Counted from the first letter of the stretch, positions 40,905-50,578 are shown. The stretch: DNA of 52,563 nucleotides from an uncultured Bacilli bacterium (GCA_934098515.1 CAKOOK010000008.1:1-52563), one strand, 5' to 3'. The notes: a model not told the origin generated them from the letters alone. Numbers and translations: made by a program.

Positions 40905-42029
40905 ATGAAAATATCAGAAAAATACAAAGTTAATGGAAATGTTGAAAGCCAAAATGTTAATGGAGAAGTAACAGTATATCCAAACAATATTAATAAAGTA
41001 TCTAAAAAAGCCGTTATTGCTGGATTTAGAACTAGCTTAAAAGAATTAAAACGTAAATTTGGAACAATCAGTATTTATGATAAACAAAAAACTGTTAAAG
41101 CAGCATCTCTAATACTTGCTGGTACTATTACATTAACAAGTTTAACTGGATGTACATTTGGTAAAAAAGAAGAAATAAAAGACACGACTACTTCTGAGAC
41201 TGTAATGGCTGTTAAAGAAGAAACTCAAAGAATAACATATACAGTTGAGTTTGGTGACTCTCTATGGTCAATTGCTAGTAAATATTGCGATACAAATAGT
41301 GAAATAGTAAGTGAAATCAAAAATATTTGTAAACTAAATAACATTAAAGAAAAAAGTATCCTTGCTGCAGACACAACCTTAAAACTTGATGTACCTTTAT
41401 CAAAACTTATTAACTTTGGTATTGTAAGTAATCCTGAAAAAGAAGAAACAGAAAGAATTAACTACACTTTAAAAAAGGGAGATACCCTTTGGAGTTTAGT
41501 TAAAACATATAAAACCAACGAGGCAGACATAACTAGTGAAATAAATCATATTTGTGAGATTAATGGTATTACTAATCCAGATAATCTTAAAGAAGGAGAT
41601 ACTATTAAGTTAGATGTTCCATTATCTAAACTTACATACTTTGGCTTACAAGAAAAAGAAGCACCTAGTGTTAAAGAAAAAAATGAATATGAACTTCTTG
41701 ATGATGAGTGGGAAAGCAAATCTCAGTTCATCTATGATTCTTGGAATAATGCTAAAGAAAACGTTTCTCCGCAAAATATTATGTTCCAGACTGATTATAA
41801 GAGAATGTTTGAAAGCGATTCTGCTGAATATGATGGAGGACTATTCCATAAGGCTTATGGAGAAAGAGAAAAACTAAAAGAAATGCTTGAAATAGACGGG
41901 CTATACAAAGAAGAAAGTATAAAATCCCAAATCAATAAAATAAATGATTTATATAACCTTCAATTTGAAATAACTGAAGTAAATCTTGGAACAAACTATA
42001 ACATGGAAGCCTATACAAAAGGGAAGTAA
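40905..42029 (+). CDS. Two-LysM-domain protein with internal membrane helix or lipobox
   Basis: This 374-residue protein has about 60 polar residues, then a hydrophobic helix (about 63-82) that ends in SLTGC (Cys83), either a signal anchor or an unusually late lipobox. Two LysM domains follow: ITYTVEFGDSLWSIASKY (about 108-166) and INYTLKKGDTLWSLVKTY (about 183-240), which bind N-acetylglucosamine in peptidoglycan. The last 130 residues are charged and without a recognised domain. AGGTGAGAG precedes the ATG. Confidence 0.75.
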   Translation: MKISEKYKVNGNVESQNVNGEVTVYPNNINKVSKKAVIAGFRTSLKELKRKFGTISIYDKQKTVKAASLILAGTITLTSLTGCTFGKKEEIKDTTTSETVMAVKEETQRITYTVEFGDSLWSIASKYCDTNSEIVSEIKNICKLNNIKEKSILAADTTLKLDVPLSKLINFGIVSNPEKEETERINYTLKKGDTLWSLVKTYKTNEADITSEINHICEINGITNPDNLKEGDTIKLDVPLSKLTYFGLQEKEAPSVKEKNEYELLDDEWESKSQFIYDSWNNAKENVSPQNIMFQTDYKRMFESDSAEYDGGLFHKAYGEREKLKEMLEIDGLYKEESIKSQINKINDLYNLQFEITEVNLGTNYNMEAYTKGK

Positions 42030-42107
42030 CGTAAAGTTAATTCCTTTTTCTTTACAACGCCCGTTATAAATATTTAAAATATGATAAGATAAAGATGCAG
42101 GTGAATT

Positions 42108-43580
42108 ATGAAAAAGAAAAAAAAGAAATTAAAAATATACCGAGTGTTAGCTTTAATACTTGTAATTTTAACCGTATTTGCAGCTGGAACCCTTACATAT
42201 TTTAATGTATTACCATATAAATATTTAGTTCCAGGTATGGTAGTACTTGCATTCATAATATTCTTTATTGTATGTATGCTATGCCGCAAGACAAGAGGTT
42301 ATATAAAAGTAATAAGTATAATACTTACACTAATTATAATGGGAATAGAAATAGCGGGCATTAACTATGCCTTTGGAACAATAACCTTCTTTAACAAAAT
42401 ATTTGATATTGGCGTCAGAACTGAAACATACGATGTTTATGTTTTAGATGATTCTAAATATGAAAAAGTTAAAGATTTAGACAACAAGAAAATATCTGTT
42501 TACTCCCCAAGTGATAAAGCAATTGAAAAGTTAAACAATGAAATTTCTTTTAAAGAAAAAGACTACGATAATATAGATGAAGCAGTAACTAGCGTATTAG
42601 ATAAAGATAACGACGCTATATATGTCAACAGTGGTTTAATGGAAATCTATAAAGAAAGTTATGATAAAGCCAAAAAACTAAGATTAGTCGGTTCTTATGA
42701 TATTACTATGAAAAGTAATAACAAACTAAAATCAGTTAAAGTTACTGAAAAACCATTTGCAGTATATTTAAGTGGAATTGATACAAGTGGTAGAGTAAAT
42801 AAGTCAGCTAGAAGTGATGTTAACTTACTAGCAGTAGTTAATCCAGTAGAAGGTAAAGTATTAATTATAAGTATTCCTAGAGACTATTACGTTACTTTAG
42901 CAAGTAAAGGAGCTAAAGATAAACTAACACACGCTGGAATATATGGTGTATTAGAAAGTGCTAATACAGTTGGAAAACTACTTGATATAGACGTCAACTA
43001 CTACGCTAGAGTAAACTTCACATCATTTATTAAAATAATTGATGCCTTAGGAGGTATTGAAGTAAATGTAGATAGACCAGACTATAGATATAATGACTCT
43101 ATAGATTGTGGCTCTAACACAATATGTGAACAAAACTCTCAAAGACAGTTCGGTACTAAAATGATTTATATTAAACCTGGAAGACAAACATTAAGCGGTG
43201 AAAAAGCACTAGCATATGCAAGAAATAGACATCAATTTGCTGGTGGTGATAATGCTAGAGGTAAACATCAAAGTCAAATAATTGAAGGTGTTATTAATAA
43301 AGCAATAAGCCCAGCAATCCTAACAAAATATAATAAACTTCTTAGCAGCTTACAAAATGGTGTCATGACAAACATAGAGCAAAAAGACATAACAGATTTA
43401 GTTAACATGCAACTAGATAAAAATATTAAATGGCAAATAGAATCTATTAGTTTAACAGGTTTAGATAGTTATGATACAACATACTCAACTGGTGGCCTAA
43501 AAGCATACGTCATGAAATCAGATGAAAAGAGTATTGCTAATGCTAAAATAAAAATATCAGAAATAATGAAAACAGAGTAG
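42108..43580 (+). CDS. LytR-CpsA-Psr (LCP) family ligase
   Basis: LCP enzymes attach teichoic acids, capsule or other glycans to peptidoglycan. Three hydrophobic segments fill the first 95 residues (about 14-32, 37-59, 66-90). The LCP domain (from about 222) has SGIDTSGRVNKSARSDVN, IISIPRDYYV, THAGIYG, YYARVNFTSFIKIIDALGGI and a late QTLSGEKALAYARNRH. The conserved Arg and Asp residues for pyrophosphate-lipid binding are in place. Length 490 is normal; three helices rather than one are seen in some members. Confidence 0.9.
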   Translation: MKKKKKKLKIYRVLALILVILTVFAAGTLTYFNVLPYKYLVPGMVVLAFIIFFIVCMLCRKTRGYIKVISIILTLIIMGIEIAGINYAFGTITFFNKIFDIGVRTETYDVYVLDDSKYEKVKDLDNKKISVYSPSDKAIEKLNNEISFKEKDYDNIDEAVTSVLDKDNDAIYVNSGLMEIYKESYDKAKKLRLVGSYDITMKSNNKLKSVKVTEKPFAVYLSGIDTSGRVNKSARSDVNLLAVVNPVEGKVLIISIPRDYYVTLASKGAKDKLTHAGIYGVLESANTVGKLLDIDVNYYARVNFTSFIKIIDALGGIEVNVDRPDYRYNDSIDCGSNTICEQNSQRQFGTKMIYIKPGRQTLSGEKALAYARNRHQFAGGDNARGKHQSQIIEGVINKAISPAILTKYNKLLSSLQNGVMTNIEQKDITDLVNMQLDKNIKWQIESISLTGLDSYDTTYSTGGLKAYVMKSDEKSIANAKIKISEIMKTE

Positions 43581-43606
43581 AGGTAACAAAAGTTATCTCT
43601 TTCTTT
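43579..43606 (+). terminator. Terminator of the LCP gene
   Basis: AGAGGTAAC (43579-43587) pairs with GTTATCTCT (43592-43600; one G-U), then a T-rich run. Confidence 0.75.
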
Positions 43607-43619
43607 ATGAAAAAAAAGA

Positions 43620-44963
43620 CTACAAGTCTAAAATCTCATAGTCTCTAGCTTTATTATTTATTTCTGAGTCTTTAATAGTTTCTTCTAAACCTAAGTTTGT
43701 ATTAGTTCCTAAGTCATCTTCTAAATCAATTAATTTAAGTATTTCTTCAAATGTTGTCTCACCACTTACAACTTTAGCTAGTCCATCTTGAAGCATTGTA
43801 ATAGTTCCTGATTTATAAACTAACTTTCTAAGTTCTGGCTTTGGTGCATTTCTAACTATCGCATCTCTTATTTCTTGATTTATTAAAAGTACTTCATGAA
43901 TAGCAATACGACCGGCATAACCTTGGTGACAATATTCGCATCCGTGTGGTTCATATATTTCTTTAACATCTATATTTAATGCTTCTTTAAATACTTTTTT
44001 CTCATAATCAGTAGCAGCTCTACTAGTTCGGCAATGTTTACAAAGTCTTCTAGCAAGTTTTTGAGAAATAATACCAGTAAGTGCTGCACCAAGTAAGTAT
44101 CTTTCAACGGACATATCTGTTAAACGTTCAATAGTATTTAGTGAGTTATTAGTGTGGATAGTAGAAAGTACTAAGTGTCCAGTAATTGATGCTCTAACAG
44201 CAATTCTAGCGGTCTCATCATCACGAATTTCACCAATCATTATAACATCTGGGTCTTGTCTTAAAATGCTTCTTAATACATTAGCAAATGTAAGTCCAAT
44301 TTCAGATATAACTTGAACTTGGTTGATACCTTCAATATTCATTTCTATCGGATCTTCTACAGTAATTATATTTCTATCTTCAGTATTCAATCTTTGAAGA
44401 ATAGAGTAAACAGTTGTAGATTTACCTGTACCAGTAGCACCAGTAACTAAAATAATACCATTTGGTTCATTCATCATTTTAATAACTTTATTATAGTTTT
44501 CTTTATTAAAGTCTAATTCTTCAATACCAGCACTACTCATTGAGTAATCCAAAATACGAATAACGATTTTTTCACCTAAATTAGTTGGCAGAGAAGAGAC
44601 ACGTAAGTCCACATTTACATTTTCAAGTTTATTCTTAATTGCTCCATCTTGTGGAATACGTGACTCAGTAATATTCATTCCAGCAATAATTTTAATTCTT
44701 GTAATCATATTCTTTTGAATATATAAAGGAACATGACTATAATCCATTAATGAGCCATCTATACGCATTCTAATTCTAAGACCTTTTTCATATGGGTCAA
44801 AGTGAATATCTGATGCTTTTCTTTTTATACCATCTAAAATAATATTATTTACTATATCAGTAATAGGTACTTCTTCATAATTAAAGTTAACTAGGTCATT
44901 ATTTGGTGCAGAAAGCTGACTTGCATCTAACATAACTTCATCTTTTTTTTGTGATTCATCCAT
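43620..44963 (-). CDS. PilB/GspE/ComGA-type assembly ATPase
   Basis: This 447-residue secretion or pilus ATPase has ASDIHFDPYEKGLRIRMRIDG (N2 domain), Walker A GATGTGKST, the Asp box (ITVEDPIE), Walker B DPDVIMIGEIRD, the His box TGHLVLSTIHTN and a tetracysteine zinc element (CKHC ... CEYCHQGYAGR). It lacks the N1/MshEN domain of full PilB. It would power a type IV pilus, pseudopilus or DNA uptake machine, but no membrane platform gene (PilC/ComGB) is next to it. The Flp-like pilin at 4988 is a possible substrate. GGTGGTGG precedes the ATG. Confidence 0.88.
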   Translation of the reverse strand: MDESQKKDEVMLDASQLSAPNNDLVNFNYEEVPITDIVNNIILDGIKRKASDIHFDPYEKGLRIRMRIDGSLMDYSHVPLYIQKNMITRIKIIAGMNITESRIPQDGAIKNKLENVNVDLRVSSLPTNLGEKIVIRILDYSMSSAGIEELDFNKENYNKVIKMMNEPNGIILVTGATGTGKSTTVYSILQRLNTEDRNIITVEDPIEMNIEGINQVQVISEIGLTFANVLRSILRQDPDVIMIGEIRDDETARIAVRASITGHLVLSTIHTNNSLNTIERLTDMSVERYLLGAALTGIISQKLARRLCKHCRTSRAATDYEKKVFKEALNIDVKEIYEPHGCEYCHQGYAGRIAIHEVLLINQEIRDAIVRNAPKPELRKLVYKSGTITMLQDGLAKVVSGETTFEEILKLIDLEDDLGTNTNLGLEETIKDSEINNKARDYEILDL

Positions 44964-45027
44964 CTTTCCACCACCTTTTATTCTAAAATAATTATAGCAA
45001 TATTTTATTTCTTAAGCAAGAGTACAC

Positions 45028-45056
45028 TTGATAATTTTTAAAAAATAATATATAAT
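45028..45056 (+). promoter_or_regulatory. Promoter of the valS T-box leader
   Basis: TTGATA (45028-45033), 17 bp, TATAAT (45051-45056). Confidence 0.75.
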
Positions 45057-45061
45057 AACTT

Positions 45062-45262
45062 TAGTTTTCAGAGAAACTGAGGAGTAATATTTATTTTGTT
45101 TATAGAGAGTTAACATTTGGTGAAAGTTAATAATAAAAAAATATGAAGGTTGCAGTGGAGAAAAATCGTTAATATGCGTTAAATATCTAAAGAATAACAA
45201 TAGTTATAAAAGTAAGGTGGTACCGTGAATTATCTCACCCTTACGTTTATAACTATTTTTTT
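45062..45262 (+). promoter_or_regulatory. T-box riboswitch, probably valine
   Basis: AGAGAGTT and TTTGGTGAAAG in Stem I, a specifier loop GAAGGTTGC with the Val codon GTT at 45149-45151, T-box core AAGGTGGTACCGTG at 45214-45227 and a terminator (GTAAGG/CCTTAC plus the AGTTATAA/TTATAACT outer stem) ending in seven T. It controls the HD hydrolase gene and valS together. Confidence 0.85.
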
Positions 45263-45278
45263 AAAGAAAGGGATTAAT

Positions 45279-45995
45279 ATGTATCGTGAGTTTGAAGAAT
45301 TTGTTTATAATAATTTTGATTTTAATGAAGGAGCAATTAGAAGAAAGTACTATCACTCTAAAAGGGTAAGCACTTTATCTAAAAAGATAGCAGAGAATTT
45401 ATCTTGGCCTTTAGAGGATGTTAAGTTAGCTACTCAAATTGGTTTACTTCATGACATTGGCAGATTTGATGAGTGGACTATGTATAAATGTTTTAATAAG
45501 AATATGGATCATGGCTCTTACGGAGCATATCTTCTAAACAAAGAAGAAAACACTTTAAGATTTAATATTAAAGAAAGTGACAAACAAAAATTACTAGATG
45601 CTATTTATTACCATAATAAATTAAAACTACCAAGCACACTTAAAAAAGATAAATTTTGTATGCTTATAAGAGATGCTGATAAGCTAGATATTATCTATCA
45701 GTTAAGTCAAAGAGAAATAGTTATGGAAAATAACACTAATGTTATTAGTAAAGAAGTATTTAAAGAATTTAATAAAGGTGTAACTATTACAAATAAATAT
45801 GTTAAAACATATGCTGATAAAGTATTAAGTATTTTAGCACTTGTCTATGATATCAATTATGCTTATACTTTTGAATTATTAAAAGACTTTAACTACATAA
45901 ATAAAATATACGATAATTTAGAAAATAAAGAATTTTATAAAGATTATTTTGATAAAATAAACAATTATATAGAAAAGAGGATGAAAACATGTTAG
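45279..45995 (+). CDS. HD-domain phosphohydrolase
   Basis: This 238-residue soluble protein has the HD signature: the His in KYYHSKRVSTLSKKIAE, LLHDIGRFDEW (HD pair), the His in NMDHGSYGAYLL and the Asp in IRDADKLDII. HD enzymes hydrolyse nucleotides or cyclic nucleotides; the substrate is unknown. I chose the ATG at 45279 behind AAAGAAAGGG; the open frame extends upstream into the T-box terminator. It overlaps valS by 7 bp and shares its T-box control. Confidence 0.8.
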   Translation: MYREFEEFVYNNFDFNEGAIRRKYYHSKRVSTLSKKIAENLSWPLEDVKLATQIGLLHDIGRFDEWTMYKCFNKNMDHGSYGAYLLNKEENTLRFNIKESDKQKLLDAIYYHNKLKLPSTLKKDKFCMLIRDADKLDIIYQLSQREIVMENNTNVISKEVFKEFNKGVTITNKYVKTYADKVLSILALVYDINYAYTFELLKDFNYINKIYDNLENKEFYKDYFDKINNYIEKRMKTC

Positions 45996-48514
45996 ATACT
46001 AAATATAATCATGAAGAAGTTGAAAAGGGTAAATATTCATTTTGGCAAAGTAAGGGATATTTTAAAAGTGGAGATAAAACTAAGAAGCCTTATTGTATAG
46101 TGCTTCCTCCACCAAACGTTACTGGAGTTCTTCACTTAGGTCATGCTTGGGATGTAGCACTTCAAGATGCTATCATCAGATATAAAAGAATGGAAGGTTA
46201 TGATTGCTTATGGCTTCCTGGAATGGATCATGCTGCTATAGCAACAGAGGCTAAAGTAGTAGCTCGTCTAAAAGAACAAGGAAGAGAAAAATATCTTATT
46301 GGTCGTGATGCTTTTTTAAATGAATGCTGGAAATGGACTAATGAACATGCTGACGTAATTAGAAATCAGTGGGCTTCCCTTGGTATATCTCTTGACTATT
46401 CTAAAGAACGCTTTACTTTAGATAAAGGTATTGAAAAAGCCGTTCAAAAGGTATTTATTGACTACTATAACGAAGGACTTATCTATAGAGGTGAAAAACT
46501 AATTAACTGGGATCCAGTAGCAATGACAGCTTTATCAAATGAAGAAGTTGTATATAAAGAAGAAGAAAGTGCTTACTATCATATTAAATATTACTTAGAA
46601 GATGATACTAATTATGTAGTAGTAGCAACAACAAGACCAGAAACTTTATTTGGTGATACCGCTGTAGCAGTAAATGCTAGTGACGAAAGATACAAAGATT
46701 TTATTGGTAAAAAAGTTAAATTACCTCTTACAAATAGATTAATTCCTATTATTACTGATGAGCATGCTGATATGACTAAAGGAACTGGTGCAGTTAAAAT
46801 AACTCCAGCATCAGACCCTAATGACTTTGAGGTAGGACTTCGTCATAACTTACCAAGAATTATTATTATGAATGATGATGCTACTATGAATAGTGAATGT
46901 GGTAAATATGAAGGAATGACTAGAGAAGCATGCCGCAAAGAAGTAGTAAAAGAACTAGAAGCACAAGGCTTACTAATTAAAACCGAACCAATCAAACATG
47001 AAGTAGGGCACTCTGAAAGAACTGGTGTTATCATTGAACCAATGATTAAAAAACAATGGTTTGTTAAAATGAGACCACTAGCTGATAAAGTACTAGAACT
47101 TCAAAAAGATTCTAAAACTAAAGTACACTTTGTGCCATCTAGATTTGAAAAAACAATGAATCACTGGATGGAAATAACTTACGATTGGTGTATATCACGT
47201 CAGTTATGGTGGGGACACCGAATTCCAGCATGGTATAAAGGTGATGAAGTTTATGTTGGTGTAAATCCTCCAGAAAAAGAAGGATGGACTGCCGATCCAG
47301 ACGTACTTGATACGTGGTTCTCTAGTGCATTATGGCCTTTTGCAACCCTAGGATGGCCTGATAATACAGAAGATCTAGAAAGGTATTACCCAAACAACAC
47401 TTTAGTTACTGGTTACGACATTATTCCTTTCTGGGTAAATAGAATGACTTTCCAAGGCGAAAAACTACTAGGAAAAAGACCTTTTGAACACTGCTTAATT
47501 CATGGGCTAATCAGAGATAAACAAGGAAGAAAATTCTCAAAAAGTTTAGGTAACGGGATTGACCCATTTGATATGGTTAAGCTTTATGGAGCAGATGCCC
47601 TAAGATACTACCTAGTAAGCGATGTAGCACCAGGAACAGATATGCGTTTTGACGAAGATAAAATTAAAGCGGCATGGAACTACATCAACAAAATTTGGAA
47701 CGCATCAAGATTTGTTTTATCTAGTACAAACTCCTTAAAAGAAATAAATTTAGAAAATCTTAAACCAGAAGATAAATGGATTTTAACTAAATATGAAAAA
47801 ACAATCCTAAAAACTAAAAAATATATGGATAAGTTTGAATTCAATAATGCATGTGCAGCTATATATGATTTCTCATGGAATTACTTCTGTGATTACTACA
47901 TTGAAATGGCTAAATATACCACTGAAGATGTTACAACTAAGTCGGTTCTAATTACAGTTCTAACTGGCATCTTAAAACTTCTTCATCCATTTATGCCATA
48001 TGTAACCGAAGAAATCTATCAAATGCTACCTGTAAAAGAAGACGAATCTATTATGATTTCTAAATATCCTAAACATGATAAAAAATATGAATTTGCACTT
48101 GAAGAAGAAATAGTGGATGACGAAATTGAATTTATAAAGAACTTTAGAAATATAAAAGCAGAAAATGCAATGACTAAAGACTTAAAAGTAATGTTTGATA
48201 CAACTGATGATAACAATCTTATCGTTAAAATGCTTAAACTAGACGACAACCTAGTAAAAGAACCTTTAGGTATTAAATCTTATAAAGTATTCTCTAACAA
48301 AATAAAAGCAACTATCTTCTTTGAAAAACTAGAAACAGAAAAAGACGTTGAAGCTAAAAAGGCAGCAATTAAATTATTAGAAGCATCTATTCTAAGAAGA
48401 GAAACTCTTCTAGCAAATGAAAACTATGTAAATAAAGCACCGGCAAAAATAGTTGAACTAGATAGACAAAAACTTGAAGAAGAAAAGAAAAAATTAGAAG
48501 AACTAAGAAGGTAA
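45989..48514 (+). CDS. valS: Valyl-tRNA synthetase
   Basis: This 841-residue class I synthetase has PPPNVTGVLHLGHAWD (HIGH motif), the CP1 editing domain with TTRPETLFGDTAVAVN, and KFSKSLGNGIDP (KMSKS motif). The order of domains, the anticodon-binding region and the C-terminal coiled coil (EKDVEAKKAAIKLLEASILRRE) are all typical. Length is slightly below the usual 870-880. The start overlaps the end of the HD gene; GAGGATG lies just upstream. Confidence 0.95.
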   Translation: MLDTKYNHEEVEKGKYSFWQSKGYFKSGDKTKKPYCIVLPPPNVTGVLHLGHAWDVALQDAIIRYKRMEGYDCLWLPGMDHAAIATEAKVVARLKEQGREKYLIGRDAFLNECWKWTNEHADVIRNQWASLGISLDYSKERFTLDKGIEKAVQKVFIDYYNEGLIYRGEKLINWDPVAMTALSNEEVVYKEEESAYYHIKYYLEDDTNYVVVATTRPETLFGDTAVAVNASDERYKDFIGKKVKLPLTNRLIPIITDEHADMTKGTGAVKITPASDPNDFEVGLRHNLPRIIIMNDDATMNSECGKYEGMTREACRKEVVKELEAQGLLIKTEPIKHEVGHSERTGVIIEPMIKKQWFVKMRPLADKVLELQKDSKTKVHFVPSRFEKTMNHWMEITYDWCISRQLWWGHRIPAWYKGDEVYVGVNPPEKEGWTADPDVLDTWFSSALWPFATLGWPDNTEDLERYYPNNTLVTGYDIIPFWVNRMTFQGEKLLGKRPFEHCLIHGLIRDKQGRKFSKSLGNGIDPFDMVKLYGADALRYYLVSDVAPGTDMRFDEDKIKAAWNYINKIWNASRFVLSSTNSLKEINLENLKPEDKWILTKYEKTILKTKKYMDKFEFNNACAAIYDFSWNYFCDYYIEMAKYTTEDVTTKSVLITVLTGILKLLHPFMPYVTEEIYQMLPVKEDESIMISKYPKHDKKYEFALEEEIVDDEIEFIKNFRNIKAENAMTKDLKVMFDTTDDNNLIVKMLKLDDNLVKEPLGIKSYKVFSNKIKATIFFEKLETEKDVEAKKAAIKLLEASILRRETLLANENYVNKAPAKIVELDRQKLEEEKKKLEELRR

Positions 48515-48533
48515 GGTAAATCTTGCCTTTTTA
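48508..48533 (+). terminator. valS terminator
   Basis: AAGGTAAG (48508-48515) pairs with CTTGCCTT (48522-48529; one U-G), then T. The stop codon is in the stem. Confidence 0.8.
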
Positions 48534-48559
48534 TTATATAATAAGAGTAGGAGAGTACT

Positions 48560-49411
48560 ATGAAAATAACTAAAAATAAAAATTTAAAAAATTATAATAC
48601 TTATAAACTAAACTCAGTATGTAAAACATTTATTGAAGTAGAAAGCGAAGAAGAACTAACTAAATTAATAAACAACATTAAGAAGCCCTATAAAATAATT
48701 GGTAATGGTTCAAACCTTATCTTTCCAGAACATATAAATGGAACAATTATTCACCTAAACATAAAAGACATAAAGATAAAAGACGATGAAATAACAGTAT
48801 CTGCAGGCGTCCTTTTACCAAATCTTGTAAATATAACCATAAATAATAACTTAACAGGTTTAGAATGGGCTTCTGGTATTCCTGCAAGCCTAGGTGGAGC
48901 AATCATGAATAACGCTGGAGCATACAAGCATAGCATCCTAGACTACATAACCAAAATTAAAATTCTAGAAAATAATCAAATAAAAGAAATAACTAAAGAC
49001 GAAATTAAAGCATCTTACCATCAAACTAATTTAAAAAATAAAGATGTTATAATTTTAAGTGCAACCATCAAACTAGAAAAAGGTAATAAAGAAAAATCGC
49101 TGAATATAATCAAAGAATGTGCTCAAAAAAGAAAACAATCACAACCAGTAGAATACCCATCAGCCGGAAGTGTCTTTCAAAATCCAGAAGACGATTACGC
49201 AGGAAGAATAATTGAAAGCCTAGGTCTTAAAAACTTCCATATAAATGATGCATACATAAGTGAAAAACACGCTAACTTCATAATAAATAAAAAAAGTGCA
49301 ACATCAAAAGATATCCTTAAACTTATCCAAATAATTCAAGATAAATGCCAAAAAGAGTATGGCATTAACTTAAAACTAGAACAAGAAATCATAACTGAAA
49401 GCCTATCATAA
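48560..49411 (+). CDS. murB: UDP-N-acetylenolpyruvoylglucosamine reductase
   Basis: This 283-residue flavoprotein makes UDP-N-acetylmuramate for peptidoglycan. The FAD-binding domain has YKIIGNGSNLIF and GLEWASGIPASLGGAIMNNAGAY; the catalytic Ser is in PSAGSVFQNP; the late EKHANFIIN matches the family's HANFIVN. The segment that is normally YRxS (substrate-binding Arg) reads SYHQT, so the usual Arg is His here. Type II architecture without the extra loop of E. coli MurB. GGAGAG precedes the ATG. Confidence 0.9.
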   Translation: MKITKNKNLKNYNTYKLNSVCKTFIEVESEEELTKLINNIKKPYKIIGNGSNLIFPEHINGTIIHLNIKDIKIKDDEITVSAGVLLPNLVNITINNNLTGLEWASGIPASLGGAIMNNAGAYKHSILDYITKIKILENNQIKEITKDEIKASYHQTNLKNKDVIILSATIKLEKGNKEKSLNIIKECAQKRKQSQPVEYPSAGSVFQNPEDDYAGRIIESLGLKNFHINDAYISEKHANFIINKKSATSKDILKLIQIIQDKCQKEYGINLKLEQEIITESLS

Positions 49412-49421
49412 GAACACTTGT

Positions 49422-49450
49422 TTGACTAAATGCAAAAAATATGTTATAAT
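49422..49450 (+). promoter_or_regulatory. Promoter of the PBECR4-like gene
   Basis: TTGACT (49422-49427), 17 bp, TATAAT (49445-49450). Confidence 0.8.
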
Positions 49451-49472
49451 CTAGCCAAATATGGGGGTTATT

Positions 49473-50330
49473 ATGATTAGTAGAAAAGAATTACAATACG
49501 TATCAACACATACAAAAGATGTACCATTTCCAGGCATTAACTATGCTGCCGAAGTAATGGAAAACTTGCGTTCAGCTTTCAAAGCTTACGAACAAAAATA
49601 TCAAGATAAAAGTTATAACTTTATGTTAAGTGATGGAGAAGAATTTACTTTTGAAATCTTAGCAAAAAACCTAGCCCATCTTCTAGGCATTAACTATAAA
49701 AATCTTATTAGTGACTTCATGGAGCCAGTAAGAATAAAAGAATTTGGCTTAAAACCAGGCACACAAACATCATCATTTGAACTATTAAAAATAATAATAG
49801 AAAGAGCAGACGATATCATTAAACACGATGCAACCTCAAAAAGTTACAAAATATTAAACTATTATAAAATAATGATTAGATGTATAGCTTTTTCCAAACT
49901 ATCAACATTTGAAACATTCGACTTTGGTGTTATAAACTTCGATAAAGAAAAGTATAAAGAAACAGGTTCAATGTTCCCTGGAGATAGTACAAAAATCCTT
50001 TTTACTCCAAGTGACGAAGCAATTACACCATACTTTATAATGGGCCTAAAAAAAGCCGAAGATGGTATCTATATTCCAGAAACAGTTATGGCACCAGAAA
50101 ACTTCTGCAGATATTTATTTGAACAAACATTATTATTACCAATTCAGGTAATCATTTCAAACAACGATGAACTAAACAAAATATGTGCTACTCCGGTTGA
50201 AAAACTAAACTTACTAAACATGTATAAAGGCTTAATTGACCTATACAAAACAAATAGTTTTATCGATATCTTCGCCGATTACGAAAGTACATTAAAAGAA
50301 AATAAAAAAAGACCTGCTATAATCCATTAA
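49473..50330 (+). CDS. Hypothetical protein, possibly PBECR4-type (phage-barnase-EndoU-RelE-like) nuclease fold
   Basis: This 285-residue soluble protein has no signal or membrane segment. The part around residues 45-70 (YNFMLSDGEEFTFEILAKNLAHLLGI) and the later YIPETVMAPENFCRYLFE recall the pattern of PBECR4-type proteins (beta strand, xFxHLxGI, then a PxT block), a toxin-like nuclease fold. The match is from memory and weak; catalytic residues cannot be assigned. I chose the ATG at 49473 after GGGGG; an ATG four codons earlier lies before that site. It has its own strong promoter. No antitoxin gene is adjacent. Confidence 0.45.
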   Translation: MISRKELQYVSTHTKDVPFPGINYAAEVMENLRSAFKAYEQKYQDKSYNFMLSDGEEFTFEILAKNLAHLLGINYKNLISDFMEPVRIKEFGLKPGTQTSSFELLKIIIERADDIIKHDATSKSYKILNYYKIMIRCIAFSKLSTFETFDFGVINFDKEKYKETGSMFPGDSTKILFTPSDEAITPYFIMGLKKAEDGIYIPETVMAPENFCRYLFEQTLLLPIQVIISNNDELNKICATPVEKLNLLNMYKGLIDLYKTNSFIDIFADYESTLKENKKRPAIIH

Positions 50331-50336
50331 AAACAA

Positions 50337-50365
50337 TTGACTAAAAAGCAAAAATAATCTAAAAT
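50337..50365 (+). promoter_or_regulatory. Promoter of the proS T-box leader
   Basis: TTGACT (50337-50342), 17 bp, TAAAAT (50360-50365). Confidence 0.65.
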
Positions 50366-50371
50366 ATTAAT

Positions 50372-50558
50372 AGAAATTTGTAAGAGACATATTTATTAAA
50401 ACTAATCTTAAAGAGAGCCTATGCTGCTGTAATATAGGTAGATAAAGATAATAAATCCTCCTCTTAAAAAAAACAAATCGGGTAATTCCGTTATCAAAAT
50501 TAAGTAAAAATAAGGATGGTACCGCATAACACATGCTCCTTTAGGTATCATCTTTTTT
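50372..50558 (+). promoter_or_regulatory. T-box riboswitch, probably proline
   Basis: AAAGAGAG in Stem I, a candidate specifier with CCT codons (AAATCCTCC, about 50454-50462), T-box core AAGGATGGTACCGCA around 50512-50526 and a terminator ending in TCTTTTTTC near 50551-50559. It lies directly upstream of proS. The exact specifier base is not certain. Confidence 0.85.
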
Positions 50559-50578
50559 CATTAGAAAGAAGGATAAAA

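Noticed and set aside
45225..45278. Upstream start for the HD-domain gene inside the T-box
   Set aside because: The extra residues are encoded by the T-box terminator; AAAGAAAGGG points to the ATG at 45279.
50516..50578. Upstream start for proS within the T-box
   Set aside because: The 21 extra residues are translated T-box and terminator sequence; the true start follows GAAGGA at 50579.
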